A stretch of DNA of 64,000 bases, from positions 1,039,898 to 1,103,897 of the forward strand of contig NZ_BNAS01000001.1 in assembly GCF_014653785.1 (NCBI RefSeq), written 5' to 3'. Below are positions 37,625 through 45,692 of this stretch, in pieces (positions within the stretch are counted from its first letter, which is position 1; each line of letters starts with the position of its first letter). This stretch comes from Promicromonospora soli. Its GTDB lineage: Bacteria > Actinomycetota > Actinomycetes > Actinomycetales > Cellulomonadaceae. The notes under the pieces were generated by a model. The model was not told where the DNA came from. It ran no database searches and worked only from the letters and a program-made list of their open reading frames with translations. Made by a program: the position numbers and the translations under genes.

Positions 37625-38041
37625 TCAGCTCACCGGGCCGTCGGCCGCGCGGTACTCCTCGTCGGTGACGTGCTCCAGCCAGATCGTGGTCTTGTCCGGG
37701 TCGTCGGCGTTGTCGAGCATGGCGAGGTGCTCCATGAAGCTGTCCGATGCCGCGCCGTGCCAGTGCTCCTCGCCCGGCGGGCAGTAGGCGGTCTGGCCGG
37801 CGTGCAGCTCGACCCGGTCGCCCCCGCGTGCCTGCACCCAGGCGACGCCCTGGGTGATGTGGAGCGTCTGACCGAGCGCGTGCGAGTGCCACGCGGTGCG
37901 GGCACCGGGCGCGAACCGGACCCTGGCAACGATCATGCGCTGGCCCGCGGTGCGCGGGGCCGCAATCGGATCGAGCCATACGTCGCCCGTGAAGCGCTCG
38001 GGCGGGTTCTTGATCGTCGGGGTTCGGGGGTCGATGTCCAT
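37625..38041 (-). CDS. Cupin-domain protein
   Basis: A 138-residue single-domain cupin. Motif 1 residues appear in ARTAWHSHALGQTLHITQGV and motif 2 in PPGEEHWHGAASDS, giving a His-rich metal site. The layout resembles the cupin mandelonitrile-lyase-like and carboxymuconolactone-associated proteins often found next to aldo/keto reductases; here the neighbouring reductase is a fragment. Confidence 0.87.
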   Translation of the reverse strand: MDIDPRTPTIKNPPERFTGDVWLDPIAAPRTAGQRMIVARVRFAPGARTAWHSHALGQTLHITQGVAWVQARGGDRVELHAGQTAYCPPGEEHWHGAASDSFMEHLAMLDNADDPDKTTIWLEHVTDEEYRAADGPVS

Positions 38042-38085
38042 GGATCGACGTTAGGCACAGACCGGCGCCACAGGCACGCCCTGCC

Positions 38086-38484
38086 GTGACCGGTACTGCC
38101 AATCACTCCCTCACGCTGGCCGCCGACGCCGAGCACGGCATCCTCTCGCAGGCCTGGTCCCCGATCGGCGGCATCACCTTCTACCGCGAGGGCCCGAACG
38201 GGGGCGGCAGCACGCTCGACGACTCCACGATCGCTGGCATCGCCAAGGCCCACGGCAAGACGGCGGCCCAGGTGATGCTCCGCTGGCACCTGCAGGAGGG
38301 ACGGTCGGCCATCCCCAAGTCGGTCACGCCGCACCGCATCGAGGAGAACCTCGACGTCTTCGACTTCGAGCTCTCGGATGCCGAGCTGAGCGCCGTCGAC
38401 GCGCTCGACCAGGCCGTGCGCCGCGGGCCGGAGCCCGCCTCCCTGACACTCCAGGCCGCCGGATTCAAGATTCCGGAGGCCTGA
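38086..38484 (+). pseudogene. Aldo/keto reductase, C-terminal fragment
   Basis: Only about 120 residues of a normally 280-residue aldo/keto reductase remain: GILSQAWSPIGG, then AQVMLRWHLQEG, IPKSVTPHRIEENLDVFDFE and LSAVDALDQ. The catalytic Tyr/Lys half is missing, so it cannot be an active enzyme. The break lies just beyond the divergent cupin start, as if a deletion had removed the 5' half. Confidence 0.85.
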
Positions 38485-38489
38485 GCCCT

Positions 38490-38867
38490 TCAGTCTCGCG
38501 GCACCACTCGCAGCGTCGTCTCGTGCACCTCCGGCCCGGTGACCGCCCCGACGGGGCCGGGGCCGAACCGGTCGTACTTCGCGTGGTAGGTCGCGTCGAT
38601 GTCGGCAGCCCGGTCGGGTTCCGCGGGCTCGAAGCGCACGTCCCGCTCGACCCCGGCCGAGCTGATCCGCCCGGCGCCTGCCGCCTTGGCATGCCGGAAC
38701 CAGCTGTTCTCGGGGCCGTGCGCGGAGCGGATGTAGATCGCGTCGTCCACCCGGACCTGCCAGATGATGACGTACGGGCGCAGTGTTCCGTCGGAACGCT
38801 CCGAGGCGACCTTGAGCTCGCGCGCGGCTCCGACGCTGCTCAGCTCTTCCTCTGTCCAGCCAGTCAT
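38490..38867 (-). CDS. DUF2255-family protein
   Basis: A 125-residue protein of the DUF2255 family, split-barrel-like: LKVASERSDGTLRPYVIIWQ, then VDDAIYIRSAHGPENSWFRH and DATYHAKYDRFGP. Family members have been linked to nitroreductase-like folds without known function. The ATG overlaps the stop of an MFS transporter stump (ATGA), showing the two were once coupled. Confidence 0.85.
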   Translation of the reverse strand: MTGWTEEELSSVGAARELKVASERSDGTLRPYVIIWQVRVDDAIYIRSAHGPENSWFRHAKAAGAGRISSAGVERDVRFEPAEPDRAADIDATYHAKYDRFGPGPVGAVTGPEVHETTLRVVPRD

Positions 38868-38980
38868 GATGTGTCTCCCGCCGCAGGGTGGGCGTCGCCG
38901 GCGTCGAGTCGGCTCAGCCAGGCCGTCCCGACGAGCGTAAGCGCCATACCCGACGCCAGCAGTGCGGCGGCGCCTCTTTT
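38864..38980 (-). pseudogene. 3' stump of an MFS transporter gene
   Basis: The coupled frame before the DUF2255 gene reads AAALLASGMALTLVGTAWLS RLDAG and stops on the shared TGA. This is one membrane helix typical of DHA2-family drug exporters, with no start or remaining helices upstream. It is best explained as the end of a deleted exporter gene. Confidence 0.5.
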
Positions 38981-39142
38981 GGTGTGGTGTCTCCAGCAGG
39001 CTAGGGCTCGCAAGCCGGGAGTCCGGGCTGCAGGACGCCGCGGAGCTCACGGAACAGCCGGGCGCCGCCGTGGAGGAGCTCCGGGGCTGACCCTCCCCGA
39101 AAGTGCTGTGTGAAGCGTCGGCCGCGGTCTAGCGTTGCCGGC

Positions 39143-39529
39143 ATGGCGACCCTAAAGGATGTGGTGTTCGACTGCCGCCACCCTGCCTCCGTAGCGCGGT
39201 TCTGGGCAACGGCCCTGGACGGCTACGACGTCGCGCCCTACGACGAGGAAGAGCTCGCGCGGCTGCGCGCGATCGGCGTCGACGACCCCGAGGACGACCC
39301 CTCCGTACTGGTGGAGGCGCTGGACGGTGGCCTCCCTCGACTGTTCTTCCACCGAGTGCCCGAGCCCAAGACGGTCAAGAACCGCGTGCATCTCGACCTG
39401 CGCGCTGCCGACCGGGAGGCCGAGGTGGCGCGGCTGATCGGGGCGGGCGCGAGCGAGGTCGGCCGGCACGAGGACTGGGTGGTCATGGCAGACCCCGAGG
39501 GCAACGAGTTCTGCGTGTTCCCTGCCTAG
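39143..39529 (+). CDS. Glyoxalase-like (VOC) protein
   Basis: A 128-residue protein of the vicinal-oxygen-chelate superfamily (glyoxalase-like domain): FDCRHPASVARFWATALDGY, RLFFHRVPEPKTVKNRVHLD and MADPEGNEFCVFPA mark the two half-barrels, with His and Glu metal-site candidates. Substrate unknown; such proteins often act on toxic electrophiles or antibiotics. Confidence 0.88.
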   Translation: MATLKDVVFDCRHPASVARFWATALDGYDVAPYDEEELARLRAIGVDDPEDDPSVLVEALDGGLPRLFFHRVPEPKTVKNRVHLDLRAADREAEVARLIGAGASEVGRHEDWVVMADPEGNEFCVFPA

Positions 39530-39652
39530 GACGGCCGCCCCGTTCCCACTACCAGCCCGGAGGCTCCGCACGGCACCCTCCTCTCCTGGCCGCCGCGCTT
39601 GCGGCGACATTCCTGTCGCTCCGGCGCGCCGCCTGAGGGGGCACGCCCGTGG

Positions 39653-39678
39653 CCGCCACGGCGGGTATGCCGTGGCGG
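39653..39678. terminator. Hairpin between convergent VOC and HNH genes
   Basis: CCGCCACGGC (39653-39662) and GCCGTGGCGG (39669-39678) form a perfect 10-bp stem with a 6-nt loop immediately after the HNH stop codon. The 123 bp between it and the VOC gene hold no gene. Confidence 0.6.
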
Positions 39679-41226
39679 TCAGGGCTTGCGGTCAGGCGGT
39701 AGCGCCCAAGCGAGATCCACACCCCTTCCTGCCCGACGGCGGCGTAGCCGGCGTCGAGGGCGGGAGATGGGTCCGGGCGCACTCGCACAGCTCAGGGAGC
39801 CGCGGTCACTCCGCGGATGTCGGCCTCGATGGACCGGGCTGCTCCTGACCGGGCGAGGCGGTTCGGGCGCGACCGACAGGTACCGGTGCCCGGTCGGGGT
39901 GACCGTCTCCACGGCGTGCCGGCCGCGCGCCTCCGGATCATCCGGGGGCAGCACAGACTGCGACCATCCGGGCGCTTGCTTGGCGTGATTGCAACGCACG
40001 CACAGCCCCTGCCCGTTACCGAGGCTGGTGGCCCCGCCGTCACCGTGCGGAACGACGTGGTCGGCATGCCGGATCGGGGCGTCGCAGTACGGGCTGGCGC
40101 AGACCCCGTGCTGCCTGGCGCGCAGCAGGCTCATGATGCCGTCCGGGAAGAACCGGCCGACCGAGGTGGTCGCCAGCAGCCGGCCCTGAGGGTCCGCGTA
40201 GATCGCCCGCAACCAGGCCGCGTCCGCGTCCACACCGGCCGCGACCAGTTCCCGTGCGACCTGCGCCGGCACCGCACCGACCCCGGCCGCCGAACCCTCC
40301 AGCAGCACACCCGGCGCCTGTCCACCCGCAAGCAGGGTCTCGTCAGAGACCAGCAGATTCACGGTCACGGGGACCTGGTCGGCCTTGTTCCGGCCGGTGA
40401 CCCGCTCGATGAGGGTGTCGGCCATGATCTGCCCGCCGGACCGCTCGTCGCCTGTGCCCTTAACGGCATCCGCGTGGGCCTTGAGCTGGGCATAGGCCTG
40501 GATGCCCTGCTTCATCGGGACCAGCGCGGTCAGGTACACCATGAGGTCCGGCGCCGGACGAACACTGACGCACCGCTCGCTCTCAGCCTTCGCGAGACGC
40601 TTCACGCACGCATGCACATCCAGCCGAGCCGCCAGCTCGTTGACCCTTGCGGTCAGCCGCTTGCCGCCCAGCCCCGCCAGCGCCCGCAGGTCACCGCACA
40701 CCAGCTCGTCGATCATCCTGCGGTGCTCCGCACTCAGGTGCGAGGTCTCCCGGACCATGATCCTGGCCCGCCACTCGCTCAACGCCCCGACGCGCAGCGC
40801 CTCGAACGTGCACGGCATCTGCTGGACCCACACCCGGGCGTCGCCCAGGAATGAGGCGGCGGCGTTCGGTGAGAGCCCCATCACCGCCCCGACCTGCGAC
40901 GGCACACCACGCCCGCGACGCTCCTTACGGATCCCCTGCTTCTCCTCCGACGCCCTGGTCGCCTCGTCCAGTGCCACCGCAACCCGCGCCTGAACCGCAG
41001 CCACCGTGTGCTTTACCTTCTCCACCTCGCCAAGCAGGTCTACCCACGCCGTCAGCGTCTCCTTCGGCACCGCCGCTGTGTCGGTGGCCCCGGGCAGAGC
41101 CCCCTCGGCAAGCACCTCGCGCAGCTGCGCCACGACGCCGGCGTCCAGCACCGGCCGGCCGCCGTCGGGCAACACCGCTGAGGCGGCCGCCTCATCCTCA
41201 GCTGGTACACCCGCGATCCGCGTCAT
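39679..41226 (-). CDS. DUF222 / HNH endonuclease-domain protein
   Basis: A 515-residue protein of the actinobacterial DUF222-HNH family (the mycobacterial 13E12 repeat family): a long helical DUF222 domain (about 30-330) and a C-terminal HNH domain with CASPYCDAPIRHADHVVPHG and LCVRCNHAKQAPGW, containing the zinc Cys pairs and catalytic His. Many copies per genome are typical and a role in mobile DNA has been suggested. The last ~60 residues are Arg/Pro-rich and look like read-through. The start is ATG 41226; TACGAT six bases upstream suggests a leaderless message. Confidence 0.88.
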   Translation of the reverse strand: MTRIAGVPAEDEAAASAVLPDGGRPVLDAGVVAQLREVLAEGALPGATDTAAVPKETLTAWVDLLGEVEKVKHTVAAVQARVAVALDEATRASEEKQGIRKERRGRGVPSQVGAVMGLSPNAAASFLGDARVWVQQMPCTFEALRVGALSEWRARIMVRETSHLSAEHRRMIDELVCGDLRALAGLGGKRLTARVNELAARLDVHACVKRLAKAESERCVSVRPAPDLMVYLTALVPMKQGIQAYAQLKAHADAVKGTGDERSGGQIMADTLIERVTGRNKADQVPVTVNLLVSDETLLAGGQAPGVLLEGSAAGVGAVPAQVARELVAAGVDADAAWLRAIYADPQGRLLATTSVGRFFPDGIMSLLRARQHGVCASPYCDAPIRHADHVVPHGDGGATSLGNGQGLCVRCNHAKQAPGWSQSVLPPDDPEARGRHAVETVTPTGHRYLSVAPEPPRPVRSSPVHRGRHPRSDRGSLSCASAPGPISRPRRRLRRRRAGRGVDLAWALPPDRKP

Positions 41227-41410
41227 GCCATCATCGTATCGAACAACCATACGCATCGCGTGCCCGTATCCGAATCTGTGGACAACCGGAGACGCTCCGG
41301 CAAGGCCGGCGACGAGCTCGGCTTTGAGACGGCGGGATGACGAGACCGCCGTACCGCCGTCGACAGGCTCACCGCCGGCCTGCCCACGCCCATCTCCAAG
41401 CAGGCGCCGC
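41227..41410. other. Intergenic gap with promoter of the HNH gene
   Basis: No gene is seen. The right part has GTCGACAGGCTCACCG (41359-41374), a decayed piece similar to the TGGTCGAGC element. The left part should hold the HNH gene promoter. Confidence 0.35.
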
Positions 41411-42604
41411 TCAGGCCGCGCAGTACGTCGCCGCGTAGCCGCCGAACGCGGCCTCGACGGCAGCCGGCGTCAGCCCGTACCGGGACAGCTCGTACTTGTG
41501 CGAGCGCCCCGGACGGGGACGCGCCAAGACGGCGTCGAGGGTTCCCGCGTCACGGTCGGTCCAGGACGCGCCGATCCGTTCGTAGACCTCGGGCATGCGT
41601 GCATGCGGTTCCGCGGTCAGCCAGGCATAGGGCACGTCCACGAACGACGCCGCCGGAGCCTCGGCCCGGGCCACCTGCGCCTGCTCGACCGCCGAGGCAA
41701 GGAGCTCGAGCCACGTCCGTCCGATGGCGTACAGGTCGGGGCGCCGGACGTGCAGCGCCTGGGTGACCTCCACCATGGAGCACACCGACCCGATAGCCGT
41801 GGCCGGGTCGCGGTGGGTCCACACGATCGTCGCGCCGGGGAACACCGTCAGGAGCTCCGGGAGGTGCCCGAGGTGCATGGGCGACTTGAGGACCCACCGG
41901 CGGCGCTCGCGACCGTGCTGAAGCACCTGGATCGCCTGCTTGAGATAGCCGTAGTCCGGCAAGTAGTTCCGGTCACGCTGCCAGCGGTTGTAGTCGGGCA
42001 TGTCCGCCCGGGCCAGGTGCGAGCTCCCGTGGGGCAGCAGGTAGTTGCACTCGTCCGGCTTCTCGGCGTCCAGCGGGTGGATCACCTGGAACGCCGGAGC
42101 GAGCCGCATGAAGGTGCGTGCCATCTTCCGGGCGTCCTCGACGTGGGCCCGCTGGGCACCCTCGCCACGGTCGATGTCGGTGAACAGAAGCTCCCACAGG
42201 GCCGGGCCTCGATGCCCTTCCGAACGGGCGATGATGTTGTGCGCCAACGTCGTCGCCGTTCGCGGCAGGCCGACGATGATCACCGGGTTCTCGATCGGCT
42301 CGTCCTCGATCTCGGGGATCTGGCGGATCAGCCGAGCTATCCGGAGCCGGTTCTCGAGGCGGGTGCCGACGTCGGAGACGACGCTCTGCCAGCCCATCGG
42401 GCTCAGCCCCGGGCACGAGGCGAAGGAATGCAACAGGAATCGGAGGTCGTCGACGAACTCCGGGACCTCCGCTGCATCGGACCTCGCCTTCCGCTCGGCC
42501 TTCGTGACGAGCGCGTCGAACGTGCGGTCGGGCGCCCGCATCCCGGCGGTCGCCGGTCGCAGCAGGACGTTCAGGGCGCTCGTAGCGAGCGAGGTGCGTC
42601 GCAC
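41411..42604 (-). CDS. Sulfotransferase-family protein
   Basis: A 397-residue P-loop-like sulfotransferase. The 5'-phosphosulfate loop is VGLPRTATTLAHN; the 3'-phosphate motif is HRDPATAIGSVCS. It resembles the Stf0/Sulfotransfer_3 proteins of actinobacteria that sulfate lipids or sterol-like acceptors. A GTG start follows GGAGGAG. Acceptor unknown; neighbours give no clue. Confidence 0.87.
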   Translation of the reverse strand: MRRTSLATSALNVLLRPATAGMRAPDRTFDALVTKAERKARSDAAEVPEFVDDLRFLLHSFASCPGLSPMGWQSVVSDVGTRLENRLRIARLIRQIPEIEDEPIENPVIIVGLPRTATTLAHNIIARSEGHRGPALWELLFTDIDRGEGAQRAHVEDARKMARTFMRLAPAFQVIHPLDAEKPDECNYLLPHGSSHLARADMPDYNRWQRDRNYLPDYGYLKQAIQVLQHGRERRRWVLKSPMHLGHLPELLTVFPGATIVWTHRDPATAIGSVCSMVEVTQALHVRRPDLYAIGRTWLELLASAVEQAQVARAEAPAASFVDVPYAWLTAEPHARMPEVYERIGASWTDRDAGTLDAVLARPRPGRSHKYELSRYGLTPAAVEAAFGGYAATYCAA

Positions 42605-42726
42605 AGCGGCTCCTCCGAGAAGGCATGGGTCATGGCGGTCGGTTTGAGTTGTTCACCCTAGTTCGGCACGACCCCTTGGTCGAGGAAGCACCGCGCTCGG
42701 GCGAGGACCCGACAGCCGCGACGGCG

Positions 42727-43281
42727 CTAACCGAGCCGATGAAGGATCCCCCGCCCTGCGGGCCAGGCACCGAGGCCGCTCGCGTCGTTCACGTGACCGG
42801 CCGGGCCGATCCCGACCACCTCGGCTCCCCACACCGCGGCCAGTTCCCGGGCCCAGTTCGCGGACGCATACGGGTCGTCGTCCGAGACGACGACGGTGAC
42901 CGGGACCGGCAGCCGTCGTCGGACGGCCCGGAAGCCACCCGCCGTGGCCGCAGCCGGGAACGCCGGCCCCGAGGGGTCGGGGACTGCCACGAGCAGGGCG
43001 CCGACCACCTCGCCCGGCGCGTGCTCCGCAAGCCACGAGGCGGCGGCCAGGCAGCCGAGGCTGTGCGCCACGAGGACCGCCGGCCCCTCCCCGTCATACC
43101 CGGCGCCAGCATGCCCGGCGCCGCCCCGCACGGCGCGAGTCAGCGCGTCGGCCCAGTCCCGGGACTCGGGCTCGGCCCAGGACCCGGGCCGGAACCGTGT
43201 GGCCGGCAGGTCGCGCTCCCAGTGCGTCTGCCAGTGGTCGGCCCCGGAGCCGCCGTACCCCGGCACGGTCACGTACCTCAA
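42727..43281 (-). CDS. RBBP9/YdeN-family alpha/beta hydrolase
   Basis: A 184-residue small serine hydrolase. TVPGYGGSGADHWQTHWE is the family N-terminus; the nucleophile Ser is in LVAHSLGCLAA, Asp in VVVSDDDPYAS and His in GPAGHVNDASGLG. Its ATG overlaps the stop of the amidotransferase-like gene, so both are cotranscribed. Confidence 0.9.
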   Translation of the reverse strand: MRYVTVPGYGGSGADHWQTHWERDLPATRFRPGSWAEPESRDWADALTRAVRGGAGHAGAGYDGEGPAVLVAHSLGCLAAASWLAEHAPGEVVGALLVAVPDPSGPAFPAAATAGGFRAVRRRLPVPVTVVVSDDDPYASANWARELAAVWGAEVVGIGPAGHVNDASGLGAWPAGRGILHRLG

Positions 43282-44009
43282 CGGCCGGCCATCACGTCAA
43301 GGCCCTCGGCGAGGCGCCGCCGCGCCCGTTCGCGGGCCGCCGTCACGAACGCGTCGACGACGGGGTGGGGCTGCGCGTCGGCGAGCTCGGGCTGGAAGGC
43401 GGTACCCAGCCAGAACGCGTCCCCAGGCAGCTCGACCACGCGAGGCTCGCCGTCGGGGCTCGTCCCGGACAGCACCAGCCCCGCCGCGACCAGGGGTGCG
43501 GCGTCGTCGGCCGTGAGCCCGAAGGAGCAGTGGAAGCGCTCGAAGCTCTGCTCGCCGAGCGCCGCGGCCGCCCGGCTGCCGGGCACGACGTCGACCTGCC
43601 CGCTGCGGCCCTTGAGGGAGCACGCGAGCTCGGTGATGAGCGCCGTCGACGCCGGAGCGTCGCCCCCGCCACCCGCGACCGGGCTCTCGGCGTGCCGCGC
43701 CGCGACCCCGACCACGTTGCGCGCGAACTCCAGGACCATGTGCTGGTACCCGCCGCACGTGCCGAGCAGCGGCGTCCCGCCCGACCGGGCGGCGCGGATT
43801 GTGTCCACGACCCGGTCCTCGTCGGCGTACGGGGAGCCGGGTACCACCCAGACGCCGTCGAACGCCGTCGCTTCGGCGGGCACGAGGTCCGCGGTCGGGA
43901 GCCAGTGCAGGTCGACGTCGTCGTACCCGGAGGCGATCTGCGGGATCCGTTCGTGGGCGCGGACCGCCGTCGAGCGGTCCCCGACCAGCGCTATGCGTGT
44001 GGGATTCAT
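43278..44009 (-). CDS. Class I glutamine amidotransferase-like protein (CTP synthase C-terminal-related)
   Basis: A 243-residue protein resembling the amidotransferase half of CTP synthase. The nucleophile region is GTCGGYQHMVLEFARNVVG. The usual catalytic His of the FHPE motif is replaced: the sequence reads TAFQPELAD, so normal glutaminase chemistry may be absent or the family may use other residues. Coupled to the RBBP9-like hydrolase and divergent from the LysR gene. Confidence 0.82.
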   Translation of the reverse strand: MNPTRIALVGDRSTAVRAHERIPQIASGYDDVDLHWLPTADLVPAEATAFDGVWVVPGSPYADEDRVVDTIRAARSGGTPLLGTCGGYQHMVLEFARNVVGVAARHAESPVAGGGGDAPASTALITELACSLKGRSGQVDVVPGSRAAAALGEQSFERFHCSFGLTADDAAPLVAAGLVLSGTSPDGEPRVVELPGDAFWLGTAFQPELADAQPHPVVDAFVTAARERARRRLAEGLDVMAGR

Positions 44010-44114
44010 GCGCCCATGCTGAGGCGCGGCCCTGCATCACGTCCAACGATGAATGCCGATGCCTTGATCGGGATTGCTTATACCCAGGGTCCGCGCCGGG
44101 AGATACTGGCTCCC

Positions 44115-44972
44115 GTGGACACCCGCGCGCTGCTCAGCCTGGCCACCGTCGCCGAGACCGGCTCGTTCTCCCGCGCTGCCAGCGCCCTGGGCTTCACCCA
44201 GTCCGCGGTCTCCCAGCACGTCGCCGGCCTCGAGCGGACGGCGGGTACCCCGCTGCTCACCCGGCGTCCGACGGTCGCTCCGACCCCGGCCGGCCGGGAG
44301 TTCCTCCGGCACGCCCGGCAGATCTTGGCGCACGAGCAGGCCGCGCGAGCCGCGGTCGCCCGGGTGACCGGGCGCGACGAGGACACACCGGTGTCCATGG
44401 CCGTCACGCCGGGCACGGAGCACCTCGTCCCGGTGGCCGGCCTGCTCGCCGCCGTCGTCGTGGACGACGCCGCCGGGGCGGCCGCCGCGCTCAGCTCCGG
44501 GCGCGCCGACGTGGCCGTCGTCGACGGCATCGCCGCGCCGGGCGACCCGCTGCCCGGCTCCGGCCCCGACCTCGTTGTCAGGGTGGTGACAGAGGCGCCG
44601 ATCGGGGTGCTCCTCCCGGCAAGCCACCCGCTGGCGGGACGGGACGCAATCGATCTGACGACCCTCACCGACGCGCGATGGCTCGACACGACCGGTACGA
44701 GCTGCTCGACGTCGGACCTCGCCTCCGCCGCCCGGCTCCGCCTGCGGCGCGGCACCACCTACACCGGGACCTCGACGGACGCCGTCACGTCACTGGTCCG
44801 CGCGGGCCACGGGCTGCACGCGGCACCGGCTACCGGCTACGCGCCGCCCGCGGGCCTCGCGATCGTGCCGCTCAGGGCTCCCCGGCTCGTGCACCGGACA
44901 GAGGTACGGGTCCACGCCCCGGCACGAGCGGCCGTGCTCGCACTGGCCGACGCCGTGGGCGCAGCCTCCTGA
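44115..44972 (+). CDS. LysR-family transcriptional regulator
   Basis: A 285-residue LysR regulator. The helix-turn-helix is ETGSFSRAASALGFTQSAVS, QHVAGLERTAG; a long linker helix and an effector domain follow. GTG 44115 gives the proper N-terminus (VDTRALLSL). GATACT at 44102-44107 and no ribosome site suggest a leaderless message. It is divergent from the amidotransferase/hydrolase pair, which it probably regulates. Confidence 0.88.
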   Translation: MDTRALLSLATVAETGSFSRAASALGFTQSAVSQHVAGLERTAGTPLLTRRPTVAPTPAGREFLRHARQILAHEQAARAAVARVTGRDEDTPVSMAVTPGTEHLVPVAGLLAAVVVDDAAGAAAALSSGRADVAVVDGIAAPGDPLPGSGPDLVVRVVTEAPIGVLLPASHPLAGRDAIDLTTLTDARWLDTTGTSCSTSDLASAARLRLRRGTTYTGTSTDAVTSLVRAGHGLHAAPATGYAPPAGLAIVPLRAPRLVHRTEVRVHAPARAAVLALADAVGAAS

Positions 44973-44991
44973 GGCAGGCGACCGGGTACGG

Positions 44992-45627
44992 CTATCCGCC
45001 CGAGGCGCCGGAGCCGCTGACCGGCTGGCGGAGGATCGTCCTCTGCTTCTCGGGTGCGACCCTGCGAAAGTCGCTGAGGTAGATCTCGTGGTGCTTGCCG
45101 ACCATGCGGAGCCCGTTGTCCGGGATGAACTCCTCGTGCATCCGCTTGAGCAGGTCCGCCTCCGCGTCGAACGAGCCGACGTGCAGCGTCTGCACGCACC
45201 GCCCCTCGGACAGCGGCTCGAGTCGGACGTCGTCGAGGCGAGCCGGACGGCCCTTGGCCCGGACCCGCTCGACGGCCGCGTCGAACATGTCCCGGTCGAT
45301 CCAGTCCGGCTGCATGAGCATCAGGGTCCAGTCCCATCGCGACTTGTCCCGCGCAGCCGTGAAGGAGTCCATGTCGTCGGCCCACCACTGGCCCTCCAGC
45401 GGCATCACGACGAAGTCGCGGTCGAGGCCTCGCTTGCTGGCGAACTTCAGCGTGTAGGCCAGCGGGTAGAGCGCTTCGACCGCTTCGGCGAACCTCGGCG
45501 AGGTGTTGGGGTCACCGTGACCGTCGATCATGAGGTACTGCAGGTCAGGGACGTCGACGATCCGGAGCCGGCCCAGCTTCGCCTGGTACGCGTCGAGGCT
45601 CTTCTTGAAATCAGTCTTGTCTGACAT
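44992..45627 (-). CDS. GyrI-like small-molecule-binding protein
   Basis: A 211-residue protein of the GyrI-like/SBMBD superfamily: FKKSLDAYQAKLGRLRIVDV, YLMIDGHGDPNTSPRFAEAV, then FVVMPLEGQWWADD and a C-terminal EFIPDNGLRMVGKHHEIYLS. Such domains bind hydrophobic drugs or act as isopropylmalate-like hydrolases. Monocistronic. Confidence 0.85.
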   Translation of the reverse strand: MSDKTDFKKSLDAYQAKLGRLRIVDVPDLQYLMIDGHGDPNTSPRFAEAVEALYPLAYTLKFASKRGLDRDFVVMPLEGQWWADDMDSFTAARDKSRWDWTLMLMQPDWIDRDMFDAAVERVRAKGRPARLDDVRLEPLSEGRCVQTLHVGSFDAEADLLKRMHEEFIPDNGLRMVGKHHEIYLSDFRRVAPEKQRTILRQPVSGSGASGG

Positions 45628-45692
45628 CGGACACCTGGACTCGGCCGGCGAGCCATGACCTCTCTGCCTCCGGGGGACTTACACGCTAACCG

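Noticed and set aside
39549-39788. Small minus-strand frame downstream of the HNH gene
   Set aside because: Overlaps the HNH 3' end, Arg/Ala-rich, no recognised motif; possibly a remnant but not supportable.
41359-41374. GTCGACAGGCTCACCG as another copy of the TGGTCGAGC element
   Set aside because: Too short and degenerate to count as a copy with confidence.
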